This document shows, piece by piece, positions 1 through 11,210 of a stretch of DNA of 64,000 nucleotides. The DNA lies in contig CM063114.1 in assembly GCA_031841125.1 (NCBI GenBank), forward strand, positions 7,130,001 to 7,194,000, in the 5' to 3' direction. The notes below the pieces were generated by a model. That model was given only the letters and a program-made list of their open reading frames with translations. It made no database searches and was not told the origin of the DNA. The translations under genes were made by a program, and so were the position numbers. Each line of letters starts with the position of its first letter. Positions within the stretch are counted from its first letter, which is position 1. This stretch comes from Acanthococcus lagerstroemiae. Taxonomy: Eukaryota > Arthropoda > Insecta > Hemiptera > Eriococcidae.

Positions 1-2216
1 CAATTTCATGGATATTAGTCGAAGCTGGAGCCGGGTCTAAATGTAAATTAACTCCAGAGATGGAGCCTGTTCAGAACAGCTCCGGTTTTGATGCCAGCCT
101 TGAATCCCAGTTCGACAAAATGCGATAAAAAAGAAAAGAGAAAGGAAAATATAAAGTAAACTAAAATGAAAGAAAATGCAATTTCGTTCATTTGGAAAAA
201 ATCATTAGAATAATTTTTTGTTGAGGGGGGGGGGGATCTTTGATAGTTGACACTAAGGTGCACTTCACTGGGGCTTCAACTTTTTATTACTTATTTAGTT
301 TGAAGCACAGCCTTCATGAGATGTCCTATCTGTACATAAAGGACTTGCTACAATATAAGTGAGGGCATAACACACCCCAGCCGATCAGCATTAAGAACAT
401 GGCAAACTTTTCTAACAGGAGTGTTAAAAAGAATCACTCTGTGTATCGGGTAACTTTTTCACAATTTGAGAAAACTGAGAATTTGTAGTTTTGGGTTAAC
501 CTCATGAGTGACCCACTTTTCTTAATAATGGTTTATTATGTTGGGTTCAGGGAGGACATAACTATACGAAGGACAAAGAAAAGCCTCCTCCTCACTAAAA
601 AAGAAGTTGGTCCGGAGACGAACATGTCATCAGGATCAGTTCCAGACATCAAAATTAAGGAAGTGAAGATCTTTTGTCATTTTTTGCTCGTCGATTTAAA
701 TTTCGGTACAAAATTTAAAAGACTTGGTGTAAGCAAAGCGTACATGTACTTTGTGCAAATTGCCTAACAGCCGGGTGCAGCATGACACACCAATTCATCT
801 TTTCTAGTTAAAAAGTCGATGGTATTTTAATTGCATTTGAAGACTCATTTCAGTAACAACCAAGACGAACATTTTAACTACGTTGTCCTAAAATTTAAAT
901 ACACTTCGTTAACAAAAAATGCAAATGTCTTATTTATTCGTCTTTTTAAGCCTCCGAGTGAATTTAAGAACAAATTAAAACTTTTCCTCAGTCAAAGAAG
1001 AGAAAAAAAAAATCAAACTCCGACGGAAGTAACATAATAAACGAAAACGGGTTACGTTGTTTTTTCTAAAAATTAGATAGCACGCTATTTGCATTTTTAA
1101 ATGCGGACTGCGGTTCGCGGTAGCAATATACATTTTTTTTTTCTTTCTTTTATTTCTATATCATCGAACAGAAAGTGCTTCAAGAAACCTTGAAAACGAC
1201 TATTTCTATTTTGTATGTAAAGCGCCACACCTGTTGATAATAAACAACCGTTTTGCGGTATTTTGTCGTATTAGAAAATGCTAATCTTTCGAATATTTTG
1301 TACGTGATCACGGGCACAAATACTCGCATCGACCTTTTTCGGTTTGTAAAATGAAAAATAGCGAGGTCTGAATTCGACGATACGTGGGCACTACACGAGC
1401 AGTTTCTGGCTACGTTTCTTGGTATAACAAGTATTTAATTCTCTGCCGAGTATTCAACTTGGAGGATAAACTTCTAAGTACCTACGTATGGGACGCACGT
1501 ATACAAATACTGAAAAAACTTCGGTTTTTGGTACGAGTAATATTCGCATTTCGCCTTTACTAGTTCATCTTTCCCCCTTGTATTTTTAACTCCATTTTAC
1601 ACCCAGCTTGATCCACTTTTTCTCTCACCCGAATAATTGAAAGCTCGTTTTCCTTGAAAAACTCTCGAGGTGTTCTTTTTCAGTTTCTCAGTTCCTCTGG
1701 CCCAGAATAATTAAGGTTTCATTTACACTGGTTCTCCACGGTTAGTACAACTGTTGTTTTCTTAATTTTTCCAAGTTTCTTTCTTTCTTTCTTTCTTTCT
1801 GCTCGTGAGTAGTATAAGAAATGAATAATGGTTTCAAGTACGAATATGGTTTGCCCCTTCAAATGTTAGTAAATGCAACCCCATCAACAGACATCGAGGA
1901 TTGTACCTACGACGTTTTTTGTTTTTTTTTAAATTATGAATAGTTGTGGGGTATTCGAATGAATCGGAACCCGGACCTGTGAATTTGTCAATTAGTGGCT
2001 TTTCAAATTTAGCACCTCCTCTAACACCCCCTCGCACTTTGGTCAAGACCAGACTCCCCTCTAGTACTAGGATGGACAAAGTACGGAATCATGGGCAGCA
2101 TACTCAGGCTATTTAGGTCATTGTTGAAAAACGTGTAACATTTACCCATATATTTGAACTACGTACCAATCAGGGACAATATGAAGAGGTAATCAAAACC
2201 GACGTATTATGCCATC
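1..2216. other. Gene-free AT-rich sequence
   Basis: No coding region, RNA gene or bounded repeat is supported here. Open frames are short and show no recognisable protein. A short (TTTC)n tract lies at about 1776-1800 and several homopolymer runs (A, T, G) are present. Confidence 0.6.
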
Positions 2217-2383
2217 TTACTCCAAAGGCGCAAACAGGCAAAGTACTACACACGGCTGCAAAAATATCTCATACTGTGCCTGTGAACGTGGAGTATACAA
2301 TACATATCGTACATTCACAGGCACAGCAAAAGATATTCCTGCACTCGTGTACAGTATTTTGCCTATTTGCGCCTTCGCAGTAA
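2217..2383. repeat. Foldback repeat, ~70-bp arms
   Basis: The left arm (about 2217-2289, starting TTACTCCAAAGGCGCAAA) is matched by the reverse complement of the right arm (about 2312-2383, which reads TTACTGCGAAGGCGCAAA). Roughly 80-85% of positions match and the spacer is about 20 bp. The shape is that of a small foldback MITE. I could not find a convincing target-site duplication. Open frames on both strands here are products of the palindrome. Confidence 0.7.
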
Positions 2384-2417
2384 ATTGGCAAACGTCGGTT
2401 TTGAAGCTAACCTCTTT

Positions 2418-3189
2418 AAGGTAAGGTAGCCGAATACGGACCATGTCCCTAATATGGACCACCATCATATCTCGTCTGTTTATGGCGCGCTCTGGCTGAA
2501 AAAAATATTACTACATATGAAAAAAGATGTGGTAGAAAAAGTTGGATCTCGCTAGCCAAAAACAAAAGTTATGCATGAAAAACAAAAATTGATGTTTTCA
2601 CTTTTTTTTGTGTAAGTACATTTTGGTACAAAAATTGTATGAAAATCGGTTTCTTCGAAAAGTTCGCTATAATTATCGAAAGTGTATCTTATAAGTTATT
2701 CATTCGTGTACTCGTTTTTGATCTTAGCTTGAGGAGAGCAGTAGTAAGTCGACTCAAATAAATCTCTATTTGGGCTCCCAATATAGACTACCATCAGAAT
2801 GTGTGTTTTTTTCATCAGATGGCAAAAATACGTAAAAAGTGGTGCCCGAAAGCAATGGAGTCGGCTGTTCAAGTTGTACTTGAGGGAGAAGGAGGCTGAC
2901 GTTAATAAACAGTTACGAAGAGTTTCTACGCCTTTTTTTTTTCTTTTTCAAATTTTAGAAGTGGTCCATAATAGGGGCCCAAATTTTCCATTTCGTCATT
3001 CCTCACTTTTCGAGAAAAGAAAATTAACCCAAAATCGTTTTTTTTTTTGGGGGGGGGACTATGCTTTTGGAGGGTGTTAGTAGACACTTGCCGCTAAACC
3101 TTAAGCCAATTTTGAGGTCGAATGCAGGTTGGGGGGAGGTTCTGGAGCCTCATAACAAAATGTGGTCCATATTAGGCTACCTTACCTTA
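2418..3189. mobile_element. Non-autonomous TIR element (~770 bp)
   Basis: The left end TAAGGTAAGGTAGCCGAATA recurs as the reverse complement of the right end, TAAGGTAAGGTAGCCTAATA, and the match continues into GGACCA on both sides (about 25 of 27 positions). Internally a motif close to AATATGGACCACCATCA is repeated in degenerate form near 2450, 2775 and 2963. No transposase is encoded. A TA target duplication is possible but not certain. Superfamily unassigned. Confidence 0.55.
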
Positions 3190-3294
3190 TATCCGTTTTA
3201 TTTTATTCATTGGCCAATTCATACTGAGTCAGAATACAATTCTGTAGGTTTGTAGGATAAATCTATTCGGAGTGGAATGCTAATAAATAACAGG

Positions 3295-3450
3295 AAAATG
3301 ATTACATGCCATTTACCTGAATCCGCATACCTGAAAGACATATCCCTGAATGTAAAAATCTTGAAAGACATATACCTGAATATTGTAAACCTGAAAACAT
3401 GTCCCTGGCAAACAAGTACCTGACGGATATTTACATAAAAGGCCCCTGAC
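3295..3450 (+). repeat. Degenerate tandem repeat, ACCTGAA type
   Basis: The motif ACATATACCTGAAT recurs about six times with irregular spacing (for example near 3315, 3345, 3370 and 3390). It ends in AAAGGCCCCTGAC, a string that resembles the core of the palindrome at 30868-30954. No coding potential. Confidence 0.5.
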
Positions 3451-4408
3451 AAAAGAATTAATTTTTTTGTCAAGTTTTATTGAGTAAGTTATAAATTGAA
3501 ATTATGAGCTCGGGTGCTTAGATATGAGACTATGTCACTGTTATCTTTATACGTTTCGTACTAGCTGGCAATTCCTTGGATTCGTTCTTGAAGGTCCAGC
3601 TTACTTCCTCCTCGGCCCCGACTTTATCCGCTTTCCCAACGACAATTCCGAAAAGCAAATTTCTATATATCCTTGTCCGTTCTGCAATTAGATTAAGAAA
3701 CTAAACAGGTCAGGATGGTGTTTCCCCACCGGAATTCAAAATCTGTAATGCTAGCCTTAGCTACTGTTGTTTGTTTAGTTCGATTTATTCAGTACGGTCT
3801 AATGACTGCGATAACAGCACTTTGTCAATATGACAACTCACAAACCTCAACTGTGACTACTACTTCTCTTCCATACCTAACATTTCCATGGAAAAGCCAA
3901 AAATTACCCTTTATGAGGCAGAGAACTCACAGGTGTCTTTTTGTTGTATCAATAAATAAATTTAAATTTAAAAAAAAAAAGAGAAAAAAAGAATATGATT
4001 GAAAAAAACTTTTAAAAAACACTAGCAACTGAACAAATCTGACAACAGCGATCACCGCTGCCAAATTTGGCTAAAAGTAACGGGAATAAATGAAAATGAC
4101 TCCTACACTCTAGTCGTATTAACTCTATTAGCTGTAATTATGAACTTTTTGTCAAAAGAGTATAAGTCGTTTCTTACTCGCTGGTTCGAAGGAAAATGGT
4201 CCCTATCCTATAAAATTTCGTGTTAGTGAGCCATTTTCTTTGGTTTAAATCGTAAGAAGATGATACTACTGCCCTTGGAGGGGAGGAGCCTTGACTTCGG
4301 CGCAATTTCGTGTTAGAGGTGAGAATGAGCTAAAAGATGCAAAAAAGAACCTTCAGCTTAACTCACGGACCTGAAGGGAATAAAAATGAAACCCTAATGA
4401 AAACCTCT
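3451..4408. other. Gene-free stretch
   Basis: Nothing is recognisable here. The 95-codon open frame at 3715-4002 ends in a lysine run from an A tract and has no identifiable domain. Confidence 0.5.
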
Positions 4409-4606
4409 GTAGTCAGTTTTAATTTTTTTGATTTTCTGACTTAAGTGACAGACTGAGTTATATCCGCAGACATTATCCAAAAACACTGCAGCTCAGTTTA
4501 TCGAGTCATCATCTGAGAATGAAAACGAACAGGTAGTTCATCCATCTGAGCAGTGGACATAGCTCAGTCTGTCATTTAAGTTGAAAACTCAAACCTGACT
4601 GTGGTT
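4409..4606. repeat. Foldback repeat around 4.5 kb
   Basis: The left arm core CTTAAGTGACAGACTGAGTT (4440-4459) is matched by the reverse complement of the right arm, CTTAAATGACAGACTGAGCT. Weaker pairing extends outward to a TAGTCAG / CTGACTG pair. Arms are about 50-60 bp with a spacer near 80 bp. No target-site duplication seen. Confidence 0.55.
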
Positions 4607-4639
4607 GTTTCCATAATTAAGGAGTCTACAAGCTAACAA

Positions 4640-5079
4640 GACATGTTCCGAATTTCTCGAAAATGAGTTAAGCATGACACTGGATAGGACATTTCAAGCC
4701 CAATCGAATGGTGTAAAGATTGTTCCCAATTTTACTTTGCTCAGTGTAAGATGGGCCTTGAAACAGGGTTAGTTCGATGTAACGTGTCCAGTGGATCGTG
4801 TTAATTTTGGGGATTAGGTTTTGCGTTATCATGTATTGGGCAGGCTGATTGATAAAATTGAAGTTGCGTTGTATAAAAGGTTCTCAGTTTACGTCGTTGG
4901 AATGATAAACGAATGTTTTTGTCGCTGTTCTGATGATTTTTCAAACGTATTATGAGGACGTATGTCTTTGGAATTCTTCATCATTTGCAGCCAAAATGAA
5001 GGAATGAAGGGTTATTTCAATGTAAATTTAATTTCCGTAAGCGTGAGTCAGTAATACTCGACGATTTTGCACTGTTTGA
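4640..5079 (+). repeat. Dispersed repeat X, left half
   Basis: This segment aligns over most of its length with 57730-58100. Shared blocks include GAATGGTGTAAA, AAAAGGTTCTCA followed by TTTACGT, and TGGAATGATAA. In the 57.7-kb copy the sequence runs straight on into a segment matching 7989-8290, so here the repeat is split by the 2.9-kb LINE. The last ~17 bases (GATTTTGCACTGTTTGA) resemble the bases just after the LINE (GATTGTGTGCTTTGAAA) and may be a diverged target duplication. Confidence 0.7.
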
Positions 5080-7655
5080 CTTTAAAAAATCAAATTTTCT
5101 GGACGTGTATAATCTATTTAAATTAAAAACTTGGGATGAACTGTACAGGCTTACAGATAGTAACCAAGCTTCTGAGTAATGCCAAAATTCAATAATAGAC
5201 ATCTTAAGCAATACAGTGCCATTAAAAAGGAATACTGGACGACAAAAATATCCTACTTGGTTCATATATGAAATTATTAAAAAATTGAAAAAGAAATCCT
5301 CTCTACATGAACAGATTAAAAGGAAACTTTATAATGAAGAGTTGAAGCAAAAATTCAGGCATATAAGAAAAGAAATCGAGGCTTTAACAACAAAAACATG
5401 AAATACATATAAAAATGCTTTGGAGGACAGAATGAAGTCTCAACCAAAAGAATTCTGGCGAGAGATTGCCAATAGGCAAAGTAGGTCTGGCACAGGGTTA
5501 TATACCTTTGGTGAACAAATTTACTCAAGTTCAGATACCATTGCGGAATCATTTGCAAACTATTTTTCCAGTGTTTTTAGCGATAAAAATGTATCAGAGT
5601 GCTAATGGGGTGGGGGTTACTGGAGGCAAAGGCCTTATATCGGTGGGTGTGATCACTATCGAGGATATAAAACGTGTCCTGCATGACTTTAAACCTAAAT
5701 CATCTGGTGGCCCTGATTTCATTCCACCGTACATACTTCCAGCTTACTCACAGTTTTTAATTACTCCCTTAACTTATTCTATAATACTGTCCTTGAGATA
5801 GGTATTTATCCAACAATATAGAAAATATCAAAAATTATTCCACTTTACAAGTCAGGCAAAATAACTGAAATAAAAAATTATCGTCCCATCTCTCTAATTC
5901 CACTCACGGCCAAAATTTCCCAAACTATCTTGCATAGGTATTTATACAATCAATCCAAAAATATCTTATCTCCCTGTCAACATGGCTTTAGAAAGGGATA
6001 TTAAGTGCAGACAAATCTAATGATTTCACATATGATTTCAGTATAACCCGCTCTAAGGGTGGGCAAATGGATACCATTTACACAGATTTTCAAAGGCTTT
6101 TGACACTGTCAACCACAAAATCTTACTCCAAAAACTGTGCAGCTTTGACTTTTCAAAAGATCTGATAATTCTATTTCACTCCTACTTAAATAACAGAATG
6201 CAGTTTGTCGAGTATAAAGGAGTGGCCTCTACGCGTTACAAGAGTGTGTCAAGTGTTCCTCAGGGTTCGGTTTTGGGTCCATACCTATTCCTCATTTTTG
6301 TCAATGATATTTCTGAAAAAATTCAATATTCAAAAGTATTTCTGTATGCAGATAATTGTGAAAATATATAAAATTATAAAATCTCAAATTGATTGTGTTG
6401 AATTGCAACACGATCTTTGACTCAAGAGTTGAGTGGAGTGATAGTAATTTGTTACCATGTAGTACTGACAAGTGTGAAAAAATTACCTTTTCAAGACAAA
6501 TATGTCCCATTTTACACGAGTATAAAATAAAAAAAAAAGATACACTTAGGTGTGCAAATTCTGTAAAAGACTTAGGCATCATTTTGGATTCGAAATTATT
6601 ATTCAGTATGCTTATCGACCACATAACTTTGAAATCTAAAAGAATGGTAGGCTTCATAAAGAGAAAGAGAACTTGTTATAAAAGTTTAGAAACAATGAAA
6701 ATTCTTTATTCTAGTTTTCAGGGACGTACCAAAGAGTTTTTCCAGGGGGAGGGAGGGGGGTAGAAATTGTGAAAGTCCCAACTGACTGAACTCAAAATTC
6801 TCAAGTATCAAAGAAAAAAAAAAAAAACTTTTGACCTGTTGGATTTTTCCAACTGACTCAACTTAAAATTCACAAGTATCAATGCAAAATAAGAAAAACC
6901 TTTTGACTTTGTTGGGTTTTCCCAACTTCTCAGCTCAATTCCCAAATTCCGAAGCATCAAAGCAAAAAATTAAAAATAAAAAAAATACCTTTTGACCTGT
7001 TGGATTTTTCCAACTGACTCAACTCAAAATTCCCAAGTATCAATGCAAAAGAAAAAAACCTTTTGACTTTGTTGGGTTTCCCCAACTTCTCAACTCAGTT
7101 CCCAAATTCCGAAAAATCAAAGCAAAATATAAAAAATAAAAACTTGTTGGATTTTTCCAATACGTCTGACTAAAATGGTAAATTTTCCCGACTGCTGAGT
7201 GAAAAATTCCTACGGGGGGGGGGGGGGAAGTCCCCCTCCTCCATCGGTACGTCCTTGCTAGTTATTCTGCTCTGTTGTGTGTGGGATACCAAAACTTGAC
7301 AAAGTAAAGATAAAATTGAGAAAATTCAAAAACATTGTTGAAATACTTGTATTGCAAAATCTTTACATATTATCCTTCTGAAATTATACATAAAAAACTC
7401 TTGGTTGACTTTGAGATTATGAGTCTAAAAAAACAGAAGATGTCTGGCAAAGTTGAACTTCTTGAGGGATGTTCTGAATAACAAAATTTTGGATTCCAAC
7501 GACTTAACACGTATCCAATTCAGGGTCCCTACATTCAATACTAGTACTCTAGCGTTATCTAATAATATTACCCAAAAAGACCCTGGAGTCGACGTATTCT
7601 TCGTGAGTAGGAAACAGCATATTTCATCAGTCGTTAAAATACTCGAAGGTGTATA
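5080..7655 (+). pseudogene. Broken reverse transcriptase of the 5-8 kb LINE
   Basis: The sequence can be followed through several frames. It has a pre-RT linker with YPTWF and FWREI (5216-5604), then SSGGPDFIPPYIL (about 5700-5745) and YRPISLIPL (about 5878-5905). HGFRKG follows near 5980, FDTVNHKILL near 6105, and PQGSVLGPYLFLIFVNDI at about 6255-6312. The catalytic block reads YADN rather than YADD (about 6345-6356) and soon meets a stop. The thumb region continues to about 6718, is cut by the MITE, and resumes near 7260 as LLCCVWDTK. The C-terminal block containing FRVPTFNTS lies in 7453-7656. At least four frame changes, one altered catalytic residue and one insertion make this a pseudogene. 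Confidence 0.85.
6719..7257. mobile_element. hAT-type MITE, family A, copy 1
   Basis: Ends are CAGGGACGTACC and GGTACGTCCTTG, an 11 of 12 terminal inverted repeat. Flanks CTAGTTTT (6711-6718) and CTAGTTAT (7258-7265) form an 8-bp target duplication with one mismatch, the length typical of hAT elements. The interior is a reiterated block of about 125 bp built on TTGTTGGATTTTTCCAACT and CCCAAGTATCAA, which makes this copy longer than its relatives at 14416 and 41032. It interrupts the LINE reverse transcriptase. No transposase is encoded. Confidence 0.9.
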
Positions 7656-7988
7656 GGTCCTAGTCTTTGCAGTTCTTTCCCTTGTACAGCACGAGTGTGA
7701 CTTGTTTCAGCCCCAGGGCTTCCTTCAACCCTCAGTTCTCAATTCACAATTTTCAACTCCACCTGTGGACCTGTGCACCCCTCACCCCTCGCTCTGCACT
7801 TACTCTGGTGTCTGTCTCCGTCTTCCTCTTTCTGTCATTTTCCCTTCTTCTTCATCCCACACCCTTCATTTGAAAAGTATTTTTTGTTTTTAAGAGTTAT
7901 ATTGTACCTACAGTCCCTCCCTGTCAACGGTACCTTCGGGCACCTGTTGGGGAAACTCAAATATATATAAATAAAATAAAATAAATAG

Positions 7989-8290
7989 GATTGTGTGCTT
8001 TGAAAATAGATTTGGAGTCAAAACTGACATGTTACTACACATATTATGGTCCTAACCCCCAACCCCCCGGGAGGGGAGTCGTCAATTTTTTTCTGTAAAC
8101 ATGTTTTAAACCTCTGAATGATGTTTTAAAATACTTTTAAACACAAAGGAGAGATAGGGTTTTTGGGAATCAGTTTTTAAGTTTCTTGAAAAAGAATGTT
8201 TTTGGAACAAGTCTTGTTTGAACTTAGACCCCTCACTTAGGGTTTCAGATAGTCGCAGAATTGCAAACAGTTCTCTGATTATCGCCGTCA
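7989..8290 (+). repeat. Dispersed repeat X, right half
   Basis: Matches 58115-58390 through shared blocks such as AGTCAAAACTGACAT, GGGAATCAGTTTTT / GGAAATCAGTTTTT and TAGACCCCTCA. Together with 4640-5079 it is one repeat unit split by the LINE. Confidence 0.7.
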
Positions 8291-9583
8291 CGTTATTTTT
8301 ACTAATGTTTAGAAACTATTGATAAAGTTAGAGGGTACACATAAAGGTGCTCCATCCGAATTACGAGTGTTTCAAAGATCGTACTTAATCATCCGACGTT
8401 CAAGACTCAACGAGCCATTTATTACGCGAAATGAACAATATTCGGCTAAAATTAATTTATTCTCGGCTTTCCTGCGGTAAAACAAAAAAATAAAATAAAA
8501 ATAACACAAAAACACAAAGGTGAAAAAGAAATAAAGTGAAAAACCAGGGAAAAAAATATCTGTATCAAAATTACCGTAATTTATTGTGTTTTTTTTTTTC
8601 TTTAGAGGGTGTGCGGCTGTTAAATATGAAAAACTGAAACACTAACACATAAAATAACATCCTTTCAGATAGAATTATCTGGAAGAAAACTGGTAACTTT
8701 TATAATTAATTTTTATCTCTAATGCCAAGGAGATTAATGTTACCCGAGTTTCTGTCTGCTGGTGGAACCAAAAAACGTGAATTATGTCGCCGGTTGACAT
8801 TTGACATAGAGCAGCTTTTCGCCATGCGAATCACGCACTCTTCTCAGCCGAGGGGGGAGAGACCTAACGACCTATAAATGCGTTAGCTTTAATAATAACC
8901 GCGAGGTATTTCGTTCCAGATCTCTTTCTCGACGTAATTTAAGCACCAGGAAAGTTGAGTTTCATACGTGGCGAAGAACTCAGCAAGTCGTAATCAATAA
9001 ATACCTTCTTTTGTCGTACACGTGAACAACGTGTATTTGTTTGCTTCAAAATAAGATGATGTTTCGTGCTTGAGGGTCTGCTGAGTCGAAAACCATATTT
9101 CGTAAGCGCGAATAACGTTCTTGTGAAGAAACCGACGAATATTGAAGAGTAATTTTCTAAAACTAGTTTTCTACGAAAAATAAATTTTGTAGGAGCAATA
9201 TCATCACGGCCGCTTTCAATCATTGGAATTACGTATATGGATTTTGTAAGAAATTATTCTCCCGCTTATCGATAAATCGATATTTCAATTATCAAGATGT
9301 TAGTTGATGTATTCATATTCCCTAGTTGGCTTAGCAGAGGACCCAGCTCATGCGAATGAGAATTTGGAAATTCTGCACGATCTTTTGTACCCTTACTTGT
9401 TTCGTTTTTAAATTAATCAAGTCGAGGGTTCCCAACCTATGGATGAGATTAGAACTGACGTATGAAATCAAAAAACAAATATAAAATGAAGTTTCTTCCG
9501 TACTAATCCATTTATCGGAACTGTAACAAGAGGAAAAGTGGATATAATCAATACTTTGGCGAAGAATTGAATTAGTCTTGAAG
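8291..9583. other. Gene-free stretch
   Basis: No recognisable gene. Open frames at 8939-9223 and 9331-9666 (minus strand) are under 112 codons without identifiable motifs; the second overlaps the foldback repeat that follows. Confidence 0.5.
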
Positions 9584-9852
9584 ATTCTATATGTAGGGTA
9601 TGCCAATTCACAATACATTTCCCCCTTCTGTAGTCCAGAGCACTTTCGGCTGCTATGTATATTCATTGGAGTATCCTAACACTTTTCTTTTTATCGTCCT
9701 AGGTTCTACCATACGGTACTACACACCACTATAAATACAAAACGACAAAGAGGAAAGTGTTAGGATACTCCACTGAAGATGGCCTAGCAGCCGAAAGCGC
9801 TCTGGACTACAGAAGAAAGAAATTGTGAATTGGCATACCCTACTTATAGAAT
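9584..9852. repeat. Long foldback repeat, ~109-bp arms
   Basis: The left arm (9584 to about 9692, starting ATTCTATATGTAGGGTATGC) is matched over its length by the reverse complement of 9744-9852 (starting ATTCTATAAGTAGGGTATGC). Identity by eye is about 85% and the spacer about 50 bp. A transcript would form a long imperfect hairpin. No transposase and no clear target duplication. It could be a foldback MITE or two head-to-head copies of one repeat end. Confidence 0.8.
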
Positions 9853-9879
9853 TTACCAAGTTCACTCACACTGCAACAT

Positions 9880-10960
9880 TAGTCCTGAAGAGTCTTAAAG
9901 CGTCGTACATAAGTCTAAAAAAGCTTCAAAGGGTCTTTAATAAATCTAGCTGAATTCTAAAAGATCGTACACGAATCTGAAATAGTTGAACAAATTTTAA
10001 ATGATTCTTAACGAGTTCCGGAGGTTTTCAAAAGGAATTCTGCAGGAACCTTCAAGAATCTCAAAGAAACTTACACAAGATGAATCCCAAAGAATTTTCA
10101 CAAATCTAAAAATAGATTAAAGTAGTTTTTCGAGTTCAAAAACTAACTCAAAAAATAACAACTCTCTTGTAGTCTCGTGTTCGCAAATACTATTTCTGAA
10201 CTTGAAACTTACGAATGTTTTCCAACCGTTAGTCACAGCGCATCAAAATCATATCTTGCAGAGACTGGAGGAAGTCTGACTGAAGCAGTGGCGTAGCTAG
10301 GGATTTCCCAAAGGGGGAGGGGCACAATAAGATTTTCAAGGAAGAAAAAGTCGAAAATTGCGGTATTTTTTAAAAATCGCCAATATTAGAGGACTGTGTA
10401 AAAATATTGGGAGGGGGTGCCGCCTGTGCCCCCCCCGACGCTATTCCACTGGACTGAAGATAGAAACATCTCAGTCAAACCTCAAAGAATTCTAAATAAG
10501 TTGAATATTCTTGAAGGGTGTAACAAACTCCTGGCGGAGTCTTGAACAATGAGTCTTGAAGAGATTATTTTTTTTAAACCTGGAGAAGTTTTAAGAGACC
10601 AGCGTTAAAGAATTTTAGGGAGTCCTAAGAAAGCCCGGAAGAGTTTCGAAAAGTCTTAATAAATCTTCAGCTAATCTGGATGAGCCTAAAAGAATTTTAA
10701 GAAATCTTAGAAAATCTTAAACTTTACTGGAAAAGTTTCGGTTACAGCGTCTTAGAGTTTTATAGGTAGTTCGGAAAAGTCTTTAAAAATCATGAATACA
10801 TCTCGCGAAATCGTATGAAGTGAAAAAATCTTGAACTAGGTCTAGAGGAACGTTAAACTAGTGTTGAAGCTGGAAACTAGTTTTAACGATAGTCTTAATC
10901 ACATCTTGAAGACATAAAATATCATGAAGACTCGTAAAACATTTAGTGACACCTTTTCAC
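9880..10960 (+). repeat. Degenerate array, GAGTCTTAAAAAG type
   Basis: About 1.1 kb of loosely repeated 25-35-bp units containing AGTCTTGAA / AATCTTAAA. The array is interrupted by the hAT MITE at 10286-10451. The same motif builds 17840-18760 and, in reverse orientation, 29110-29660. Confidence 0.55.
10286..10451. mobile_element. hAT-type MITE, CAGTGGCGTAGC family
   Basis: The 166-bp element begins CAGTGGCGTAGCTAGGG, and its right end reverse-complemented is CAGTGGAATAGCGTCGG. Both flanks are GACTGAAG (10278-10285 and 10452-10459), a perfect 8-bp target duplication. The CAGTGGCGTAGC start is a widespread hAT terminal signature. No coding sequence; it sits in a degenerate tandem array. Confidence 0.9.
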
Positions 10961-11210
10961 TATTTTTTCTTAGATTCTGGCTTCCACAAAAGAAGTGGTG
11001 TATTTTTGAGTAAAACGTGGCTGCCAAAATTTTTTGGGGGAAAATTTAACCGGTATACTAAAATAGTTGGAATTTAACATAGAACTCCCCATATGATTTA
11101 AAAAATGCATCAGTAGACCCTCTACAGCTCTATTTTGAAGTTCTCGTAGACCCCTACACAACTTTTTTGTTTCGAAAATTTCTTCTTCAGTCTTTTACTA
11201 TTTTAGGTAG
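10961..11210 (+). repeat. Array-terminal block, copy 1
   Basis: Directly follows the 9.9-10.96 kb array and resembles 18885-19160, which follows the other array. Shared strings include CCAAAATTTTT and CAACATAGAA-like / TTAACATAGAAC, in the same order. This suggests the array plus end block is one ancient repeat family. Confidence 0.4.

Larger units (their letters stand above)
5080..7988 (+). mobile_element. 5'-truncated jockey/CR1-like LINE
   Basis: A non-LTR retrotransposon that starts inside the linker between endonuclease and reverse transcriptase and ends in an (ATAAA)n-like microsatellite tail at about 7970-7987. Jockey/CR1 elements copy their own RNA into chromosomal DNA by target-primed reverse transcription, which explains the 5' truncation. 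The boundaries are supported by a paralogous empty site near 58095-58125. A hAT-type MITE lies inside it at 6719-7257. Stops and frameshifts show it is dead. Clade is judged from the arrangement of RT motifs and the C-terminal 'INFRVP'-type block; jockey versus CR1 cannot be settled by eye. Confidence 0.85.

Noticed and set aside
9744..9852. Hammerhead ribozyme-like string CTGAAGATGGCC...GCCGAAAG
   Set aside because: The core letters fit loosely, but I could not form a proper stem III with a cleavage triplet, and the other arm has lost the CTGAAGA part. Covariance-model search needed.
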